DNA of 64,000 nt, from IMG/VR virus record IMGVR_UViG_3300032053_000058, positions 1-64,000 of that record, one strand, 5' to 3'. The notes beneath the pieces are model-generated. The model was not told where the DNA came from, made no database searches, and saw nothing but the letters and a program-made list of their open reading frames with translations. Below are positions 1 through 7,725 of this stretch, piece after piece. Within the stretch, counting starts at the first letter, position 1; each line of letters opens with the position of its first letter. The translations under genes were made by a program, and so were the position numbers. This stretch comes from a virus.

Positions 1-5
1 TTCAC

Positions 6-1064
6 TTGACTGACGAGCGCAACCGCGAACGGCAGAAGGTTAAGGCGGGGGCGAAGATTGCCGGGTTGTTCAAGGCCATCACCACTGAGATGGGACAACG
101 GATTAAACCATTTGCAGCCTTGCCGACTGCATTGGATTTTCGTCGCAAAGCGCAGATTACCGAACATGTCGTCATGCACCTGAGCGACGGCCACCACGAT
201 CAAGTCGTGCGGCCCGAGGAAGTAGGCGGCTTGGAAGAGTACAACTTTCCGATCAGTTGCGCGCGTGCCGAACGGTACGTGGATACTGTGGTCGAGTGGA
301 CACAGGATACCCTCGTGCCCAAGTTCTACTTCCCGGTACTCTGGGTGCTAGCCTACGGCGACTACACCAGCGGTGAAATCCACAAGGCGTGCGAGCGGTC
401 TTACTATCGCAACCAATTCAAGAACTGCCTGGCCATCGGCCAACTCCATGCTTTGATGTTACGTGACTTGGCTCCTCACTTCGAGCAGGTCAACATCCTG
501 TATCTGGCAGGCAATCACGGGCGACGGACGCCGAAGAAAGATTACGGCGGGGCACAAGACAACTGGGACTATCTTGTGGCTGAGGTCGCCAAGTTGCATT
601 GCCGGGAGATTGCGAATATCAATTTCAGTATTCCTGATGCGTGGAGCGCCAATGTCAACATCAATGGCGTCGGTTTCAACATTTCACATGGGGACGATGT
701 TCGCTCGAATAATTCCATTCCCTGGTACGGAATGGTTCGACGGCAAAAGGGTTTGATTGCATTGGGTGCAGCAGCCGGTGCTCAACGTTGTCGTTACTTT
801 GTCATGGGACACCACCATGCGTCAAGTACGTTGGCGGATGTGGATGGCGAATTGCTGGTTAATGGATCATGGGTAGGCACCGATGCCTTCGCCTACAATT
901 CATTGTCCGGGTATCGGGAACCATCACAGTGGATTCATGGCGTCAACGGGAAGCACGGGATCACTTGGCGGATGAACTGCAAACTGCGACACGAAAATGA
1001 GAAGAACGGTCCTCGCCGCTATAAGATTGACGGCGGACGTGACATTGGGCCGTTGAAATCCTAA
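6..1064 (+). CDS. Calcineurin-like metallophosphoesterase, 5' end uncertain
   Basis: This is a metal-dependent phosphoesterase; its substrate (nucleic acid or nucleotide) cannot be told from sequence. All five metal-site motifs are visible in order: a DGHHD block near residue 61, GD in AYGDYTSGE near 117, GNHGR near 170, SHGDD near 230 and GHHH near 267. The only start in the window is a TTG at its very edge, with no upstream stop visible, so the true start may lie outside. The C-terminus is complete. A second, unrelated-looking phosphoesterase lies at 5645-6433. Confidence 0.85.
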   Translation: MTDERNRERQKVKAGAKIAGLFKAITTEMGQRIKPFAALPTALDFRRKAQITEHVVMHLSDGHHDQVVRPEEVGGLEEYNFPISCARAERYVDTVVEWTQDTLVPKFYFPVLWVLAYGDYTSGEIHKACERSYYRNQFKNCLAIGQLHALMLRDLAPHFEQVNILYLAGNHGRRTPKKDYGGAQDNWDYLVAEVAKLHCREIANINFSIPDAWSANVNINGVGFNISHGDDVRSNNSIPWYGMVRRQKGLIALGAAAGAQRCRYFVMGHHHASSTLADVDGELLVNGSWVGTDAFAYNSLSGYREPSQWIHGVNGKHGITWRMNCKLRHENEKNGPRRYKIDGGRDIGPLKS

Positions 1065-1079
1065 TCTTGGAGAAATCCT

Positions 1080-1370
1080 ATGAAGGCGAAAGAATGTGTG
1101 ACTGCTTATTGTGTAGCAGTCATTGGCATCATGGCCATATTCCTGGCCGCCATCCTCATGCGTGGTTTCGTACTCACGGTTTTGTGGGGATGGTTCATTG
1201 TTCCTGTGTTCGGTTTACCGGCGTTGGGTCTTGCTCCGGCACTTGGCCTGACGGTACTGCTCAACTATTTGTTTGCCGCCCACACACGCGAAGCCCGGTC
1301 GCTTGGAACCATCTTTCAAGAGACACTAGGGGTACTGGTGGTGGGTTGCATCCTTCACTTGTTCATGTGA
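1080..1370 (+). CDS. Small multi-pass membrane protein
   Basis: The 96-residue product is dominated by hydrophobic stretches (about residues 8-28, 30-65 and 83-95), giving two to four membrane segments. A GGAG ribosome site lies about 10 nt before the ATG, which favours this frame over the longer overlapping one. The family is unknown. It is the first of five consecutive small genes between the phosphoesterase and the tRNA cluster. Confidence 0.7.
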   Translation: MKAKECVTAYCVAVIGIMAIFLAAILMRGFVLTVLWGWFIVPVFGLPALGLAPALGLTVLLNYLFAAHTREARSLGTIFQETLGVLVVGCILHLFM

Positions 1371-1377
1371 GATTCCA

Positions 1378-1551
1378 ATGCCAGTTCACACGACGACTAA
1401 GGGAAACAAACCGGCATACCAGTGGGGCAACCACGGTGCCAAGTATGTTTACGTACCCGGCAACAAAGCAAGTCGGGAGGCTGCGAAGAAGAAAGCCATT
1501 CGACAAGGTTTGGCCGCCGCGCGTGCGATGGGGGTAAAACCAGAATTATAA
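1378..1551 (+). CDS. Small basic conserved-type phage protein
   Basis: A 57-residue protein beginning MPVHTTTKGNKPAYQWG. An N-terminal Gly/Tyr-rich part is followed by a basic helix rich in Lys, Arg and Ala. From memory this pattern (KGxKPxYQWGxxGxxYxY) resembles a small phage or prophage protein family of unknown function. It starts 8 nt after the preceding stop. Confidence 0.7.
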   Translation: MPVHTTTKGNKPAYQWGNHGAKYVYVPGNKASREAAKKKAIRQGLAAARAMGVKPEL

Positions 1552-1560
1552 GGTGTCACC

Positions 1561-1758
1561 ATGAAGTCACATACAATTGAACATTGGCGGGACGGTGAAA
1601 AGATAGGCCAATTTGAGATCACTCATTTTGCTACTAGCCCCGATGGTTCGGTTCGTATTGTGATGCCGCCCGGTGGCATCTCATTGGCTAGTTTTGACGA
1701 GTTACGTTTCAACATTAGTGGTCTCATTGAGGCATTGACGATTGCGGAGAAAACATGA
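1561..1758 (+). CDS. Hypothetical protein, 65 aa
   Basis: Not recognised. An AAGG-type ribosome site precedes the ATG. The stop overlaps the next start as ATGA, so the two genes are probably translated in a coupled way. Confidence 0.65.
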   Translation: MKSHTIEHWRDGEKIGQFEITHFATSPDGSVRIVMPPGGISLASFDELRFNISGLIEALTIAEKT

Positions 1759-1985
1759 AGTATCGTGCGCTTTTCATCGGTGGTGTGTTGGATGGACAGG
1801 AAAAGGTCTTGGATGCGTGCCCACCACGCATTGATGTTCTGCAACCATCCTGTATTGCGCGCGGACGTATTTGGTGCTATGCCTTGGTCATGTCCGTTGA
1901 GGCAACAGTCATGTATTCGACTGGTGATGTTGCTGAAACTCTGGATCGACTATGGCACCAATACACCGGAGGCCGGTATGCGTAG
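1755..1985 (+). CDS. Hypothetical protein, 76 aa
   Basis: Not recognised. It starts within the ATGA overlap with the preceding gene. The sequence is mixed, with aromatic and Cys residues, and shows no membrane segment or repeat. Confidence 0.6.
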   Translation: MKYRALFIGGVLDGQEKVLDACPPRIDVLQPSCIARGRIWCYALVMSVEATVMYSTGDVAETLDRLWHQYTGGRYA

Positions 1986-2024
1986 TTTGCCTGACATGCG
2001 GAGACTTGTTTTCGAGGAGACACC

Positions 2025-2438
2025 ATGAAGACATTGCTAGTGTTGCTTCTATTGGTCACGGCACCTTGTTTCGGGCAGGTCACGATCAGTGACCAATTGC
2101 CACCGCCAGTGACATATCCGGTCGAAGTCCACGGTATGACGGACGCCCAATTCTTTCAATGGGCAACCGAGTTCAACAAGAAACAGGAAGTCGATCTGGA
2201 AAAGCGCCGAGAAAAGTTGCCCGAACCTCAGCATATTTTCGGCACAGAGACAATCACAGAACGTAACTGGAACGGCTACAATGGTCGTGTCTATGGTTAC
2301 GGTAGGTTCAACAGCGGTGATTACTACGGTAATGGCAACCAACGGACTGCAACCTACACACGTCGCTGGCTTAATTCGTATTACACGGGGCCAGGACCAC
2401 TTGTGATCGTGAATCCTTATTGCAAACCGAGGCCATGA
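2025..2438 (+). CDS. Secreted protein with signal peptide
   Basis: The first ~18 residues (MKTLLVLLLLVTAPCFG) form a classic signal peptide with a likely cleavage near FGQ. The mature part is hydrophilic, with a charged helix (residues 45-70) and a Gly/Tyr/Asn-rich C-terminal half. An AGGAG ribosome site lies before the ATG. Export suggests an envelope or superinfection role, but no family is recognised. Confidence 0.75.
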   Translation: MKTLLVLLLLVTAPCFGQVTISDQLPPPVTYPVEVHGMTDAQFFQWATEFNKKQEVDLEKRREKLPEPQHIFGTETITERNWNGYNGRVYGYGRFNSGDYYGNGNQRTATYTRRWLNSYYTGPGPLVIVNPYCKPRP

Positions 2439-2851
2439 TGGATGAAAACCCCCGCTACCTTAACGCTCTTCAAGCCGCCAAGGCTGCTGAATTGGCAGGT
2501 GATATGGTCTGTGCCGTTGCCGCATTGGAACGGGCTACACACTTGACTCGTGACGATGACGAGTTACATCATCTGAACGTGTGGCAGACACGCTTGAAGC
2601 GACAAACTCTGAAACTGAAACCTGTTATCCAACCCATTAACCCGTGGAGAATCGCCATGCCTGAGTATCCCGAACTGCCCGAAGAGCACGACGACTTTGA
2701 TCTCGATGAAGATGAAGACTTCGACGACGACGACGAAGACGACGACGACGACGACTGGGACGAAGACGAAGACGACTGGGACGACGAAGATGAAGATGAA
2801 GATGAAGATGAAGATGACGACTATGACGAAGACGACGACGAGGAAGAGTAA
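2435..2851 (+). CDS. Protein with long Asp/Glu tail
   Basis: The start is the first ATG of ATGATG, overlapping the preceding stop. Residues 1-70 contain a possible alpha-helical repeat (NALQAAKAAELAGD, then AVAALERAT) of TPR-like character. From about residue 80 to the end the chain is almost pure Asp/Glu, encoded by near-repeats of GAC/GAA between 2690 and 2850. Such acidic tails can mimic DNA or bind basic proteins; that role is inference. Confidence 0.7.
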   Translation: MMDENPRYLNALQAAKAAELAGDMVCAVAALERATHLTRDDDELHHLNVWQTRLKRQTLKLKPVIQPINPWRIAMPEYPELPEEHDDFDLDEDEDFDDDDEDDDDDDWDEDEDDWDDEDEDEDEDEDDDYDEDDDEEE

Positions 2852-2858
2852 TAGCTGA

Positions 2859-2908
2859 CCCACCATGCGTGGGCACAGTACCCTCACCGTGGCGTAGGCG
2901 ACGGTGAG
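2859..2908 (+). terminator. Two tandem hairpins ahead of tRNA cluster
   Basis: A 5-bp stem (CCCAC/GTGGG, 2859-2873) is followed by an 8-bp stem (CTCACCGT/ACGGTGAG, 2883-2908). No T-run follows, so these may be processing signals for the tRNAs rather than true terminators. Confidence 0.45.
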
Positions 2909-2914
2909 AGACGT

Positions 2915-2996
2915 GGGGTAGATGCTCGATGGACGGGCAGCGGGCTGTAAACCCGCCGGTCACACGACCAATAGGGTTCGATTCCCTACTGCCCCA
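2915..2996 (+). tRNA. tRNA-Tyr (GTA)
   Basis: An 82-nt class II tRNA. It has a 7-bp acceptor (GGGGTAG/CTGCCCC), D stem GCTC/GGGC, anticodon stem GCGGG/CCCGC around loop CTGTAAA, a long variable arm with a GGTC/GACC stem, and T arm TAGGG-TTCGATT-CCCTA. The discriminator is A and CCA is not encoded. Only 3 nt separate it from the next tRNA. Confidence 0.93.
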
Positions 2997-2999
2997 TAT

Positions 3000-3070
3000 A
3001 GCGGGTTCGAGAAGTGGCATCTCAACGGTCTCATACGCCGTTCACAGTGGTTCGAGTCCACTACCCGCCA
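3000..3070 (+). tRNA. tRNA-Met (CAT), with initiator-like features
   Basis: Anticodon loop CTCATAC, T arm AGTGG-TTCGAGT-CCACT and D stem GAGA/TCTC are all clear. In the 7-bp acceptor register the first pair is an A1-C72 mismatch. The D stem has A11-T24, as in bacterial initiator tRNA. The anticodon stem ACGGT/GCCGT has two of the three G-C pairs expected of an initiator. A tRNA-Ile with modified CAT is an alternative. CCA is not encoded; the next ORF starts 2 nt later. Confidence 0.85.
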
Positions 3071-3072
3071 CT

Positions 3073-3852
3073 ATGAACATTGATGAATACGCTCAACAAC
3101 GTCTCTGTGATACCCGCCTATTTTGGCTGGCAAAGAACTACCTTGCGCGCAAGGGGTGGTTTCTTTCGTTATCAGGCGAACCCCAGGATGCAAATGGTCC
3201 AATACCTTGGATCACGTATCCTGCGGTGTCGATGTTGTTGAGGATCATACGGCCGGACTTCAAGGTTTTTGAGTTTGGTTGTGGATCGTCTACGGTATGG
3301 TGGAGCAAGTTGGTCCGGGCAGTTATTGCCGTGGATCACAACCAGCAATGGGTCGAGAAGGTTCGCACTAACGCGACTGAACGGGCGGTCGTGATACATC
3401 GCGCGATGAATTGTCCAACGGCATACACAACGGTCCTAGAGGAGTTCTTTCAGAAGAACTATGAGTTGCCCACATCGGGGAATGTTGCGCACGACATCGA
3501 ACATGGTCTACTTTGCAAAGAGTTTGCGGGATATGCCTCAGAGATTCTGACCTACCCAGTAGGTTATTTCGACCTTGTTGTTGTGGACGGCATGGCGCGG
3601 ATTCTTACCGCTTGGTTGGCGGCGCGTCAACTTGGACCGAATGGAATTGTCCTATTTGACAACTCGGAACGTTGGCAGTATAATGCCGCCTATCAACTGT
3701 TGGTCGATGCTGGGTTTGTCCGACTTGACTTTTGGGGAGTGGGTCCGGTACAGAGATACGAATGGTGTACTTCGATCTTTGTACGGAATCCTGAAATCTT
3801 GAAACAGAATCCCCTTATTCCCTGCGGACAGAGGGCGGATTTGGGGTGGTGA
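3073..3852 (+). CDS. Class I SAM-dependent methyltransferase-like protein
   Basis: This is a Rossmann-type protein of 259 residues. The SAM-binding motif VFEFGCGSSTVWW lies near residue 60, followed by an acidic strand end (AVDHN) near 82 and DLVVVDG near 170, as in small-molecule or sugar methyltransferases. The start is placed at the ATG just after the tRNA because upstream sequence in this frame is tRNA. It is expressed from inside a tRNA cluster. The substrate is unknown. Confidence 0.7.
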   Translation: MNIDEYAQQRLCDTRLFWLAKNYLARKGWFLSLSGEPQDANGPIPWITYPAVSMLLRIIRPDFKVFEFGCGSSTVWWSKLVRAVIAVDHNQQWVEKVRTNATERAVVIHRAMNCPTAYTTVLEEFFQKNYELPTSGNVAHDIEHGLLCKEFAGYASEILTYPVGYFDLVVVDGMARILTAWLAARQLGPNGIVLFDNSERWQYNAAYQLLVDAGFVRLDFWGVGPVQRYEWCTSIFVRNPEILKQNPLIPCGQRADLGW

Positions 3853-3856
3853 CATT

Positions 3857-3930
3857 TGCACGGTAGCTCAGCGTGGCAGAGCAACGGCCCGTTAAGCCGA
3901 TGGTCCCAGGTTCGAGTCCTGGCCGTGCAG
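3857..3930 (+). tRNA. tRNA-Asn (GTT)
   Basis: Acceptor TGCACGG/CCGTGCA with discriminator G, D stem GCTC/GAGC, anticodon loop CCGTTAA (GTT) and T arm CCAGG-TTCGAGT-CCTGG. The anticodon stem opens with an A27-A43 mismatch. CCA is not encoded. It begins 4 nt after the methyltransferase stop. Confidence 0.9.
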
Positions 3931-3946
3931 TTAAGGAGACTTTGAT

Positions 3947-4051
3947 ACGACAACAACAACTGCGATCATCCTTTCGATTTGTGCTCCGGCTATCACCTAC
4001 TTGGCGATGTCGTTGGCTCAAATGATCGTTGCTAAACTGCAAGGCAAATGA
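3947..4051 (+). CDS. Small membrane peptide, apparent ACG start
   Basis: An open frame here encodes about 34 residues: a Thr-rich start, then a clear membrane segment (AIILSICAPAITYLAMSLAQ) and a basic end. Its TGA overlaps the next ATG as ATGA. A perfect AAGGAG ribosome site (3933-3938) lies 8 nt before the ACG, yet no ATG, GTG or TTG exists at the right place. It may use a non-AUG start, or the sequence may have a base error. A TTG in another frame at 3942 gives a non-hydrophobic alternative. Confidence 0.4.
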   Translation, partial: TTTTTAIILSICAPAITYLAMSLAQMIVAKLQGK

Positions 4052-4203
4052 ACATTCAGATCATTCTGAATCTTGCCGAGATGCCCGACGACTCCAACTT
4101 GGAGGAAGTCGCCCGCGTCATGCGCTGCTGCGCGTGCGAGTGGCTTGACATGGATCGGCACCCGCAAGATTTAACAGTGGAGGTTTCCGATGCCAGTGAG
4201 TAA
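4048..4203 (+). CDS. Hypothetical protein, 51 aa
   Basis: Not recognised. It starts in an ATGA overlap and ends inside the start region of the fibre gene (stop 4201-4203, fibre ATG 4190), so it is probably coupled to it. It contains two Cys near its middle (MRCCACEW). Confidence 0.6.
   Translation: MNIQIILNLAEMPDDSNLEEVARVMRCCACEWLDMDRHPQDLTVEVSDASE
4177..4198 (+). repeat. 22-bp direct repeat, copy 1
   Basis: An exact 22-bp copy of 5632-5653. It covers the ribosome site, ATG and first codons (MPV) of the collagen-like gene; the other copy covers the same elements of the downstream phosphoesterase gene. Confidence 0.85.
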
Positions 4204-4834
4204 TTTCCCGCAACAAATATGGAATGGCATCTGGCCGCCAATTGTGAATCTTGACGTGGCATCTATTAACACGCAGTTTCTTGCTGAGGAGATTGTAGCA
4301 ATTGAACATGGGATTCTCGATTTGCACACCTTTATCAGTCGTGTGGATACCGAAGTCCAAACATTGGTGGATCAGACAACCGGCCCGCCAGGCGACCCCG
4401 GCCCGCCAGGCGACCCCGGCCCGCCAGGCGACCCCGGCCCGCCAGGCGACCCCGGCCCGCCAGGCGATCCCGGCCCGCCAGGCGACCCCGGCCCGCCAGG
4501 CGACCCCGGCCCGCCAGGCGACCCCGGCCCGCCAGGCGACCCCGGCCCGCCAGGCGATCCCGGCCCGCCAGGCGATCCCGGCCCAAGAGGAATGATGGGG
4601 CCGCGCGGTAATTTTGGACCCCGAGGCGAACCAGGTCCACAAGGTATCCCTGGGGAACCGTTAAAGATTGAACGTTGGGAGAGTGGAGTAACCTTTTACC
4701 CTGACCAACTCGTCTCTTATCAAGGTGCCCTTTACCAAACGACACGCCCCACGACACTTCGACCACCTGCATCCCCGTGGTATGTAGTCGTGCGCGCGGG
4801 CGAGAGAATTGTCAATTCGGGGGGGGGGGTTTGA
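4190..4834 (+). CDS. Collagen-like fibre protein, N-terminal frame
   Basis: Residues 1-64 are a non-repetitive, largely helical N-terminus. Residues ~65-130 are 11 perfect GPPGDP hexapeptides. Imperfect Gly-X-Y ([10 protein letters not shown] and on) follows to ~157, then a Trp/Tyr-rich module ([13 protein letters not shown].. YQGALYQ) resembling carbohydrate-binding domains. The triple-helix repeat implies a trimeric tail or head fibre. The frame closes right after an 11-G tract, where a second collagen-like frame is open. A GGAGG ribosome site precedes the ATG. Confidence 0.85.
   Translation: MPVSNFPQQIWNGIWPPIVNLDVASINTQFLAEEIVAIEHGILDLHTFISRVDTEVQTLVDQTTGPPGDPGPPGDPGPPGDPGPPGDPGPPGDPGPPGDPGPPGDPGPPGDPGPPGDPGPPGDPGPPGDPGPRGMMGPRGNFGPRGEPGPQGIPGEPLKIERWESGVTFYPDQLVSYQGALYQTTRPTTLRPPASPWYVVVRAGERIVNSGGGV
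4382..4584 (+). repeat. 18-bp tandem repeat, 11 copies (GPPGDP)
   Basis: Eleven copies of an 18-bp unit encode GPPGDP and differ only at one C/T wobble position (gacccc or gatccc). Such near-identity allows slippage in units of six residues without loss of frame. It opens spurious long frames on both strands. Confidence 0.95.
4819..4829 (+). other. Homopolymer tract of 11 G at frame junction
   Basis: The tract sits where the first fibre frame ends and the second is open. A -1 ribosomal shift, or a change to 9 or 12 G, would join the two frames into one protein of about 480 residues. Confidence 0.9.
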
Positions 4835-5628
4835 GTGATCCTATCCCTGACCCCAGCGACCCGGACGGCCCCAGCGACCCGGACGGCCCCAGCGGCCCTG
4901 ATGGACCCAGCGGCCCTGATGGACCCAGCGGCCCGGACGGCCCCAGCGGCCCCAGCGGCCCCAGCGGCCCTGATGGACCCAGCGGCCCGGACGGCCCGGA
5001 CGGCCCCAGCGGACCTGATGGACCCAGCGGCCCGAGCGGCCCGGACGGCCCCAGCGGCCCGAGCGGACCTGATGGACCCAGCGGCCCGGACGGCCCGGAC
5101 GGCCCGAGCGGTCCTAGCGGCCCGAGCGGCCCGAGCGGCCCGGACGGCCCGGACGGCCCCAGCGGCCCGAGCGGACCTGATGGACCCAGCGGCCCGAGCG
5201 GCCCGAGCGGCCCAGCAGGTGGAAGTTCAAGTTCACGTTGTCGTGTATACTTCACGGTTGGTCAGTCACTCCCTAAAGTAACGTTGACCAAACTCAATTT
5301 TGATACCGTGGATTACGACGGTAATAGTGAGTGGAGTGTTGCCAATAAACAATGGGTTGCGAAGGAGACTGGGTACTATCTGATTGTCGCCAACCTCAAC
5401 ATGATGAACTATGTTGGCTTTGCATCGTTACTGGTGGTCAAGAATGGTACAACCAACGTGAGTCAATTTGACGGCAAGAATGGACAAGCACTCTGGCTTA
5501 GTTTAGTGAACATTGTCTATTTGAACATTGGGGATACGCTTGATGTGCGAGTAATGAACGCCAGTTTGGTAAATACAACAACAGGAAGTGGAACCAATAA
5601 CACTTATTTCTGTGTCGCAAAGATGTAG
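4831..5628 (+). CDS. Collagen-like protein with C-terminal head domain
   Basis: Residues ~1-128 are Gly-Pro-Ser/Asp triplets of low complexity. The remaining ~137 residues look like a compact beta-rich head of C1q/TNF type: [44 protein letters not shown]. The start is unclear. A TTG at 4831 overlaps the upstream TGA as TTGA, the frame is open back to an ATG at 4777, and fusion to the upstream frame across the G tract is possible. It is probably the receptor-binding end of the fibre. Confidence 0.75.
   Translation: MSDPIPDPSDPDGPSDPDGPSGPDGPSGPDGPSGPDGPSGPSGPSGPDGPSGPDGPDGPSGPDGPSGPSGPDGPSGPSGPDGPSGPDGPDGPSGPSGPSGPSGPDGPDGPSGPSGPDGPSGPSGPSGPAGGSSSSRCRVYFTVGQSLPKVTLTKLNFDTVDYDGNSEWSVANKQWVAKETGYYLIVANLNMMNYVGFASLLVVKNGTTNVSQFDGKNGQALWLSLVNIVYLNIGDTLDVRVMNASLVNTTTGSGTNNTYFCVAKM
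4850..5217 (+). repeat. 9-bp/18-bp imperfect repeats (GPS/GPD triplets)
   Basis: Shuffled 9-bp units encode Gly-Pro-Ser and Gly-Pro-Asp triplets. The repeats are less regular than those at 4382-4584, consistent with older or recombining repeats. Confidence 0.9.
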
Positions 5629-5631
5629 TTT

Positions 5632-5653
5632 GTGGAGGTTTCCGATGCCAGTG
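5632..5653 (+). repeat. 22-bp direct repeat, copy 2
   Basis: Identical to 4177-4198. The pair brackets the whole collagen-like locus and could recombine to delete or amplify it. Confidence 0.85.
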
Positions 5654-6433
5654 TTCATAGCGAGTGATTTGCATAAAGGCGACGGTGGAGTCCGCGATAA
5701 TTTCTCCCAACCCATTGACAAGACGCCAATCTTCAATGCCTTCTTGGATCGTGTTGAGATGGAGAAGGGCAAGTTGATTCTTGCGGGTGACTTGTTTGAT
5801 TTCTGGCAGGTCAATGTGAGTAAGGCCCTCGTAGTGAATCGGCCGCTCTTGGATCGGTTGGCACAGTTGGGTGCCGTCTATATCGTAGGCAACCACGACT
5901 CTGATTTGCGATACTTCATTGGCACTGGTTTCTTGAAGCACCCATTTTTCCGCCGGATGTGTACGCATGTCGCAGGTCAGATTGGTGGACGGAAATTCTT
6001 GGTTGTTCATGGCCACGAAGCCGACTCGTACTGCAACAGTGATGTGCCCGGCATGGGACGTATGACGGCTATTGCTTCGGGCATGTTGGAAGATAAGGCG
6101 GGCGGCCCGGTTGAAGATGGTGTCTGTGTGGAAGATCGTTTCGTCGGGCGTTTGGAATGGTTGGCTGGTTGGTATAGTCGCATTTTCAAGGGTGGTAAGG
6201 ATCGTGTCGGCGAACTGCACGCCAACATGCGCACGTTGAAGGATGAGCGCGGGGCGGATGTGTTGATTACCGGTCACACGCACATGCCGGGACGAATCGG
6301 TGATTGGTACTACAACAGTGGTAGTTGGGCACGCGAGATTGATAGTTTCGTGCGCGTTGAAGACAACGGCGTTGTTGGCGTATACAACTGGCCTGGCCCC
6401 GTGCCGAATACTACGGAGTTACCGTATGCCTGA
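5645..6433 (+). CDS. LpxH-like metallophosphoesterase
   Basis: A 262-residue calcineurin-type phosphoesterase with the layout of UDP-diacylglucosamine hydrolases. Motifs: SDLHKGD (residue 7), GDLFDFW (~48), GNHDSD (~78), HGHEAD (~124) and GHTHMP (~212). The start is the ATG with a GGAGG site inside the 22-bp repeat. It overlaps the ParB-like gene by 8 nt. Being next to fibre genes, it could act on cell-surface lipid or glycan, but a nucleotide substrate is as likely. Confidence 0.8.
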   Translation: MPVFIASDLHKGDGGVRDNFSQPIDKTPIFNAFLDRVEMEKGKLILAGDLFDFWQVNVSKALVVNRPLLDRLAQLGAVYIVGNHDSDLRYFIGTGFLKHPFFRRMCTHVAGQIGGRKFLVVHGHEADSYCNSDVPGMGRMTAIASGMLEDKAGGPVEDGVCVEDRFVGRLEWLAGWYSRIFKGGKDRVGELHANMRTLKDERGADVLITGHTHMPGRIGDWYYNSGSWAREIDSFVRVEDNGVVGVYNWPGPVPNTTELPYA

Positions 6434-7217
6434 ATACGTGGCGGCACAGATTCCGATTGCGGACATCTTTGTGGACCCTGAGTTCAATTGTCGGGGTGTG
6501 TTCACACCGCAGTCTGTTAAGGAATTGGCAGACACCATCGTTGAAGTCGGCCGGTTGATTTGTCCAGTTGTTGTGCAGCCGTGGAACAAGGATGGTTTCG
6601 AGTATCGCCTTATTGTTGGGTTTCGCCGGATGCGTGCGGTCACGTTCTTTCTTAAATGGACGGAGATTCTAGCGCATGTTGCCGATGTGACCGAACATGA
6701 AGCCCGTGTACTGAATCTGGTCGAGAATCTTGAACGCAAGAATCTGAACATTTTGGAAGAGGCGATTGGCTTACGCAATATCTACCCTGAGAAGGTGACG
6801 ATTGCACAAGCGAAAGCGGAGTTGAAGAAGCCGGGGGAGTGGCTTCGAGCACGGTTTGCTTTACTACGGTTGCCGCCTGCAATGCAACAACAGGCGGCGG
6901 CTGGATTGTTGAGTGCCCAGGACATCCTTAATCTCGTTCGGTTGACACCAGACGAACAACTTGCGTTTACACGCAGCGTTATTGAACGGCGGGCACTCCC
7001 AAAGTATCGTGTTCCTACTCACAAGGAGGGGAAATATGCCCGCCCCAATGCAGGTCGGGTTCGATACATCAATCGGATGTTGCTGAAATGGGGAATTGAT
7101 GGGCTTCCGACACGGGCGTTGGCGTGGGCCGCCGGGGACATTGGCACCGAAGACTTAATGGCAGACGTGAAGATTGTGGTCCAAAGACTACGGAATGACG
7201 CTATAGAGGATGTGTAA
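6426..7217 (+). CDS. ParB-like nuclease/partition domain protein
   Basis: A 263-residue protein with a ParB N-terminal fold. DPEFNCRG is followed by VGFRRMRA (ParB box, ~residue 64) and LVENLERKNLN (~98), then a helical domain with a putative helix-turn-helix (TIAQAKAELKKPGEWLRARF) and a charged C-terminus. In phages such proteins serve as DNA-binding regulators or as nucleases. No partner ATPase of ParA type is seen. Confidence 0.8.
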   Translation: MPEYVAAQIPIADIFVDPEFNCRGVFTPQSVKELADTIVEVGRLICPVVVQPWNKDGFEYRLIVGFRRMRAVTFFLKWTEILAHVADVTEHEARVLNLVENLERKNLNILEEAIGLRNIYPEKVTIAQAKAELKKPGEWLRARFALLRLPPAMQQQAAAGLLSAQDILNLVRLTPDEQLAFTRSVIERRALPKYRVPTHKEGKYARPNAGRVRYINRMLLKWGIDGLPTRALAWAAGDIGTEDLMADVKIVVQRLRNDAIEDV

Positions 7218-7222
7218 CGACT

Positions 7223-7597
7223 ATGTCAGCACTCGAAACCATCACGGCACTTCGACACGAGCCAGGAATTGACTTGCGCCTGTTGAAGCCAGGAACCACC
7301 ATATTTCTGGAAACCAATCTCTGCCTGTATGAGTTGAAGGTGTTGAACCCGGACAACTGCCTCATTGAGATCAGCGGCACTGATGAAGGCTTGAAGCAAC
7401 CCACCATTGGGCAGTTTGTCGCCAGCATCTATCCGGTTGATCCTACCGTGCGTTTGGAGGGGTGGATCGGGCGGAATCTCGTCATGGAGATACGGTTCCG
7501 AAAAGGCAACTACCTGTCTGGACCGATCATTTCGGCCAGCTTGAAGGGGTGTGGCTGGGGCTATGACGTATTTTCTGGGACTCCTGATGTATCCTAA
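7223..7597 (+). CDS. Hypothetical protein, 124 aa
   Basis: Not recognised. It has alternating hydrophobic and charged strands, suggesting a small beta-rich fold: TTIFLETNLCLYELKVLNPDN, then VMEIRFRKGNYLSGPI. It lies 5 nt after the ParB-like gene. The 128 nt after it hold no convincing gene or hairpin. Confidence 0.7.
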   Translation: MSALETITALRHEPGIDLRLLKPGTTIFLETNLCLYELKVLNPDNCLIEISGTDEGLKQPTIGQFVASIYPVDPTVRLEGWIGRNLVMEIRFRKGNYLSGPIISASLKGCGWGYDVFSGTPDVS

Positions 7598-7725
7598 CAC
7601 GGATTGAACCCATAATCGCACGGCTGGTGACTGGGATCGGTAAAGCCTGACCGGTAATGATATTCGCCGTCGTGGCTGGCGGGAAGTCGTGTGAAAATCA
7701 GGAGTCCCCCAAACAAAGTGGAAGC

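Noticed and set aside
2564-3020. Minus-strand ORFs of 107 and 127 residues
   Set aside because: They are antisense to the Asp/Glu repeat and the tRNAs, giving Val/Phe or Arg/Leu/His low complexity.
4382-5217. Regular repeats suggesting a CRISPR array
   Set aside because: Units are 9-18 bp, contiguous, without unique spacers, and code for Gly-X-Y triplets.
4302-5281. Long ORFs in other frames and on the minus strand across the fibre repeats (Ala-Arg-Gln and Gly-Arg types)
   Set aside because: They only mirror the codon repeats of the collagen-like frames and have no ribosome site or sensible composition.
5498-6283. Minus-strand ORF of 261 residues
   Set aside because: It lies antisense to the phosphoesterase gene with all metal motifs intact on the plus strand.
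6426-7217. A plasmid-type partition system
   Set aside because: A ParB-like protein is present but no ParA ATPase or clear centromere repeats; the AAA protein at 50931 is far away and of a different type.
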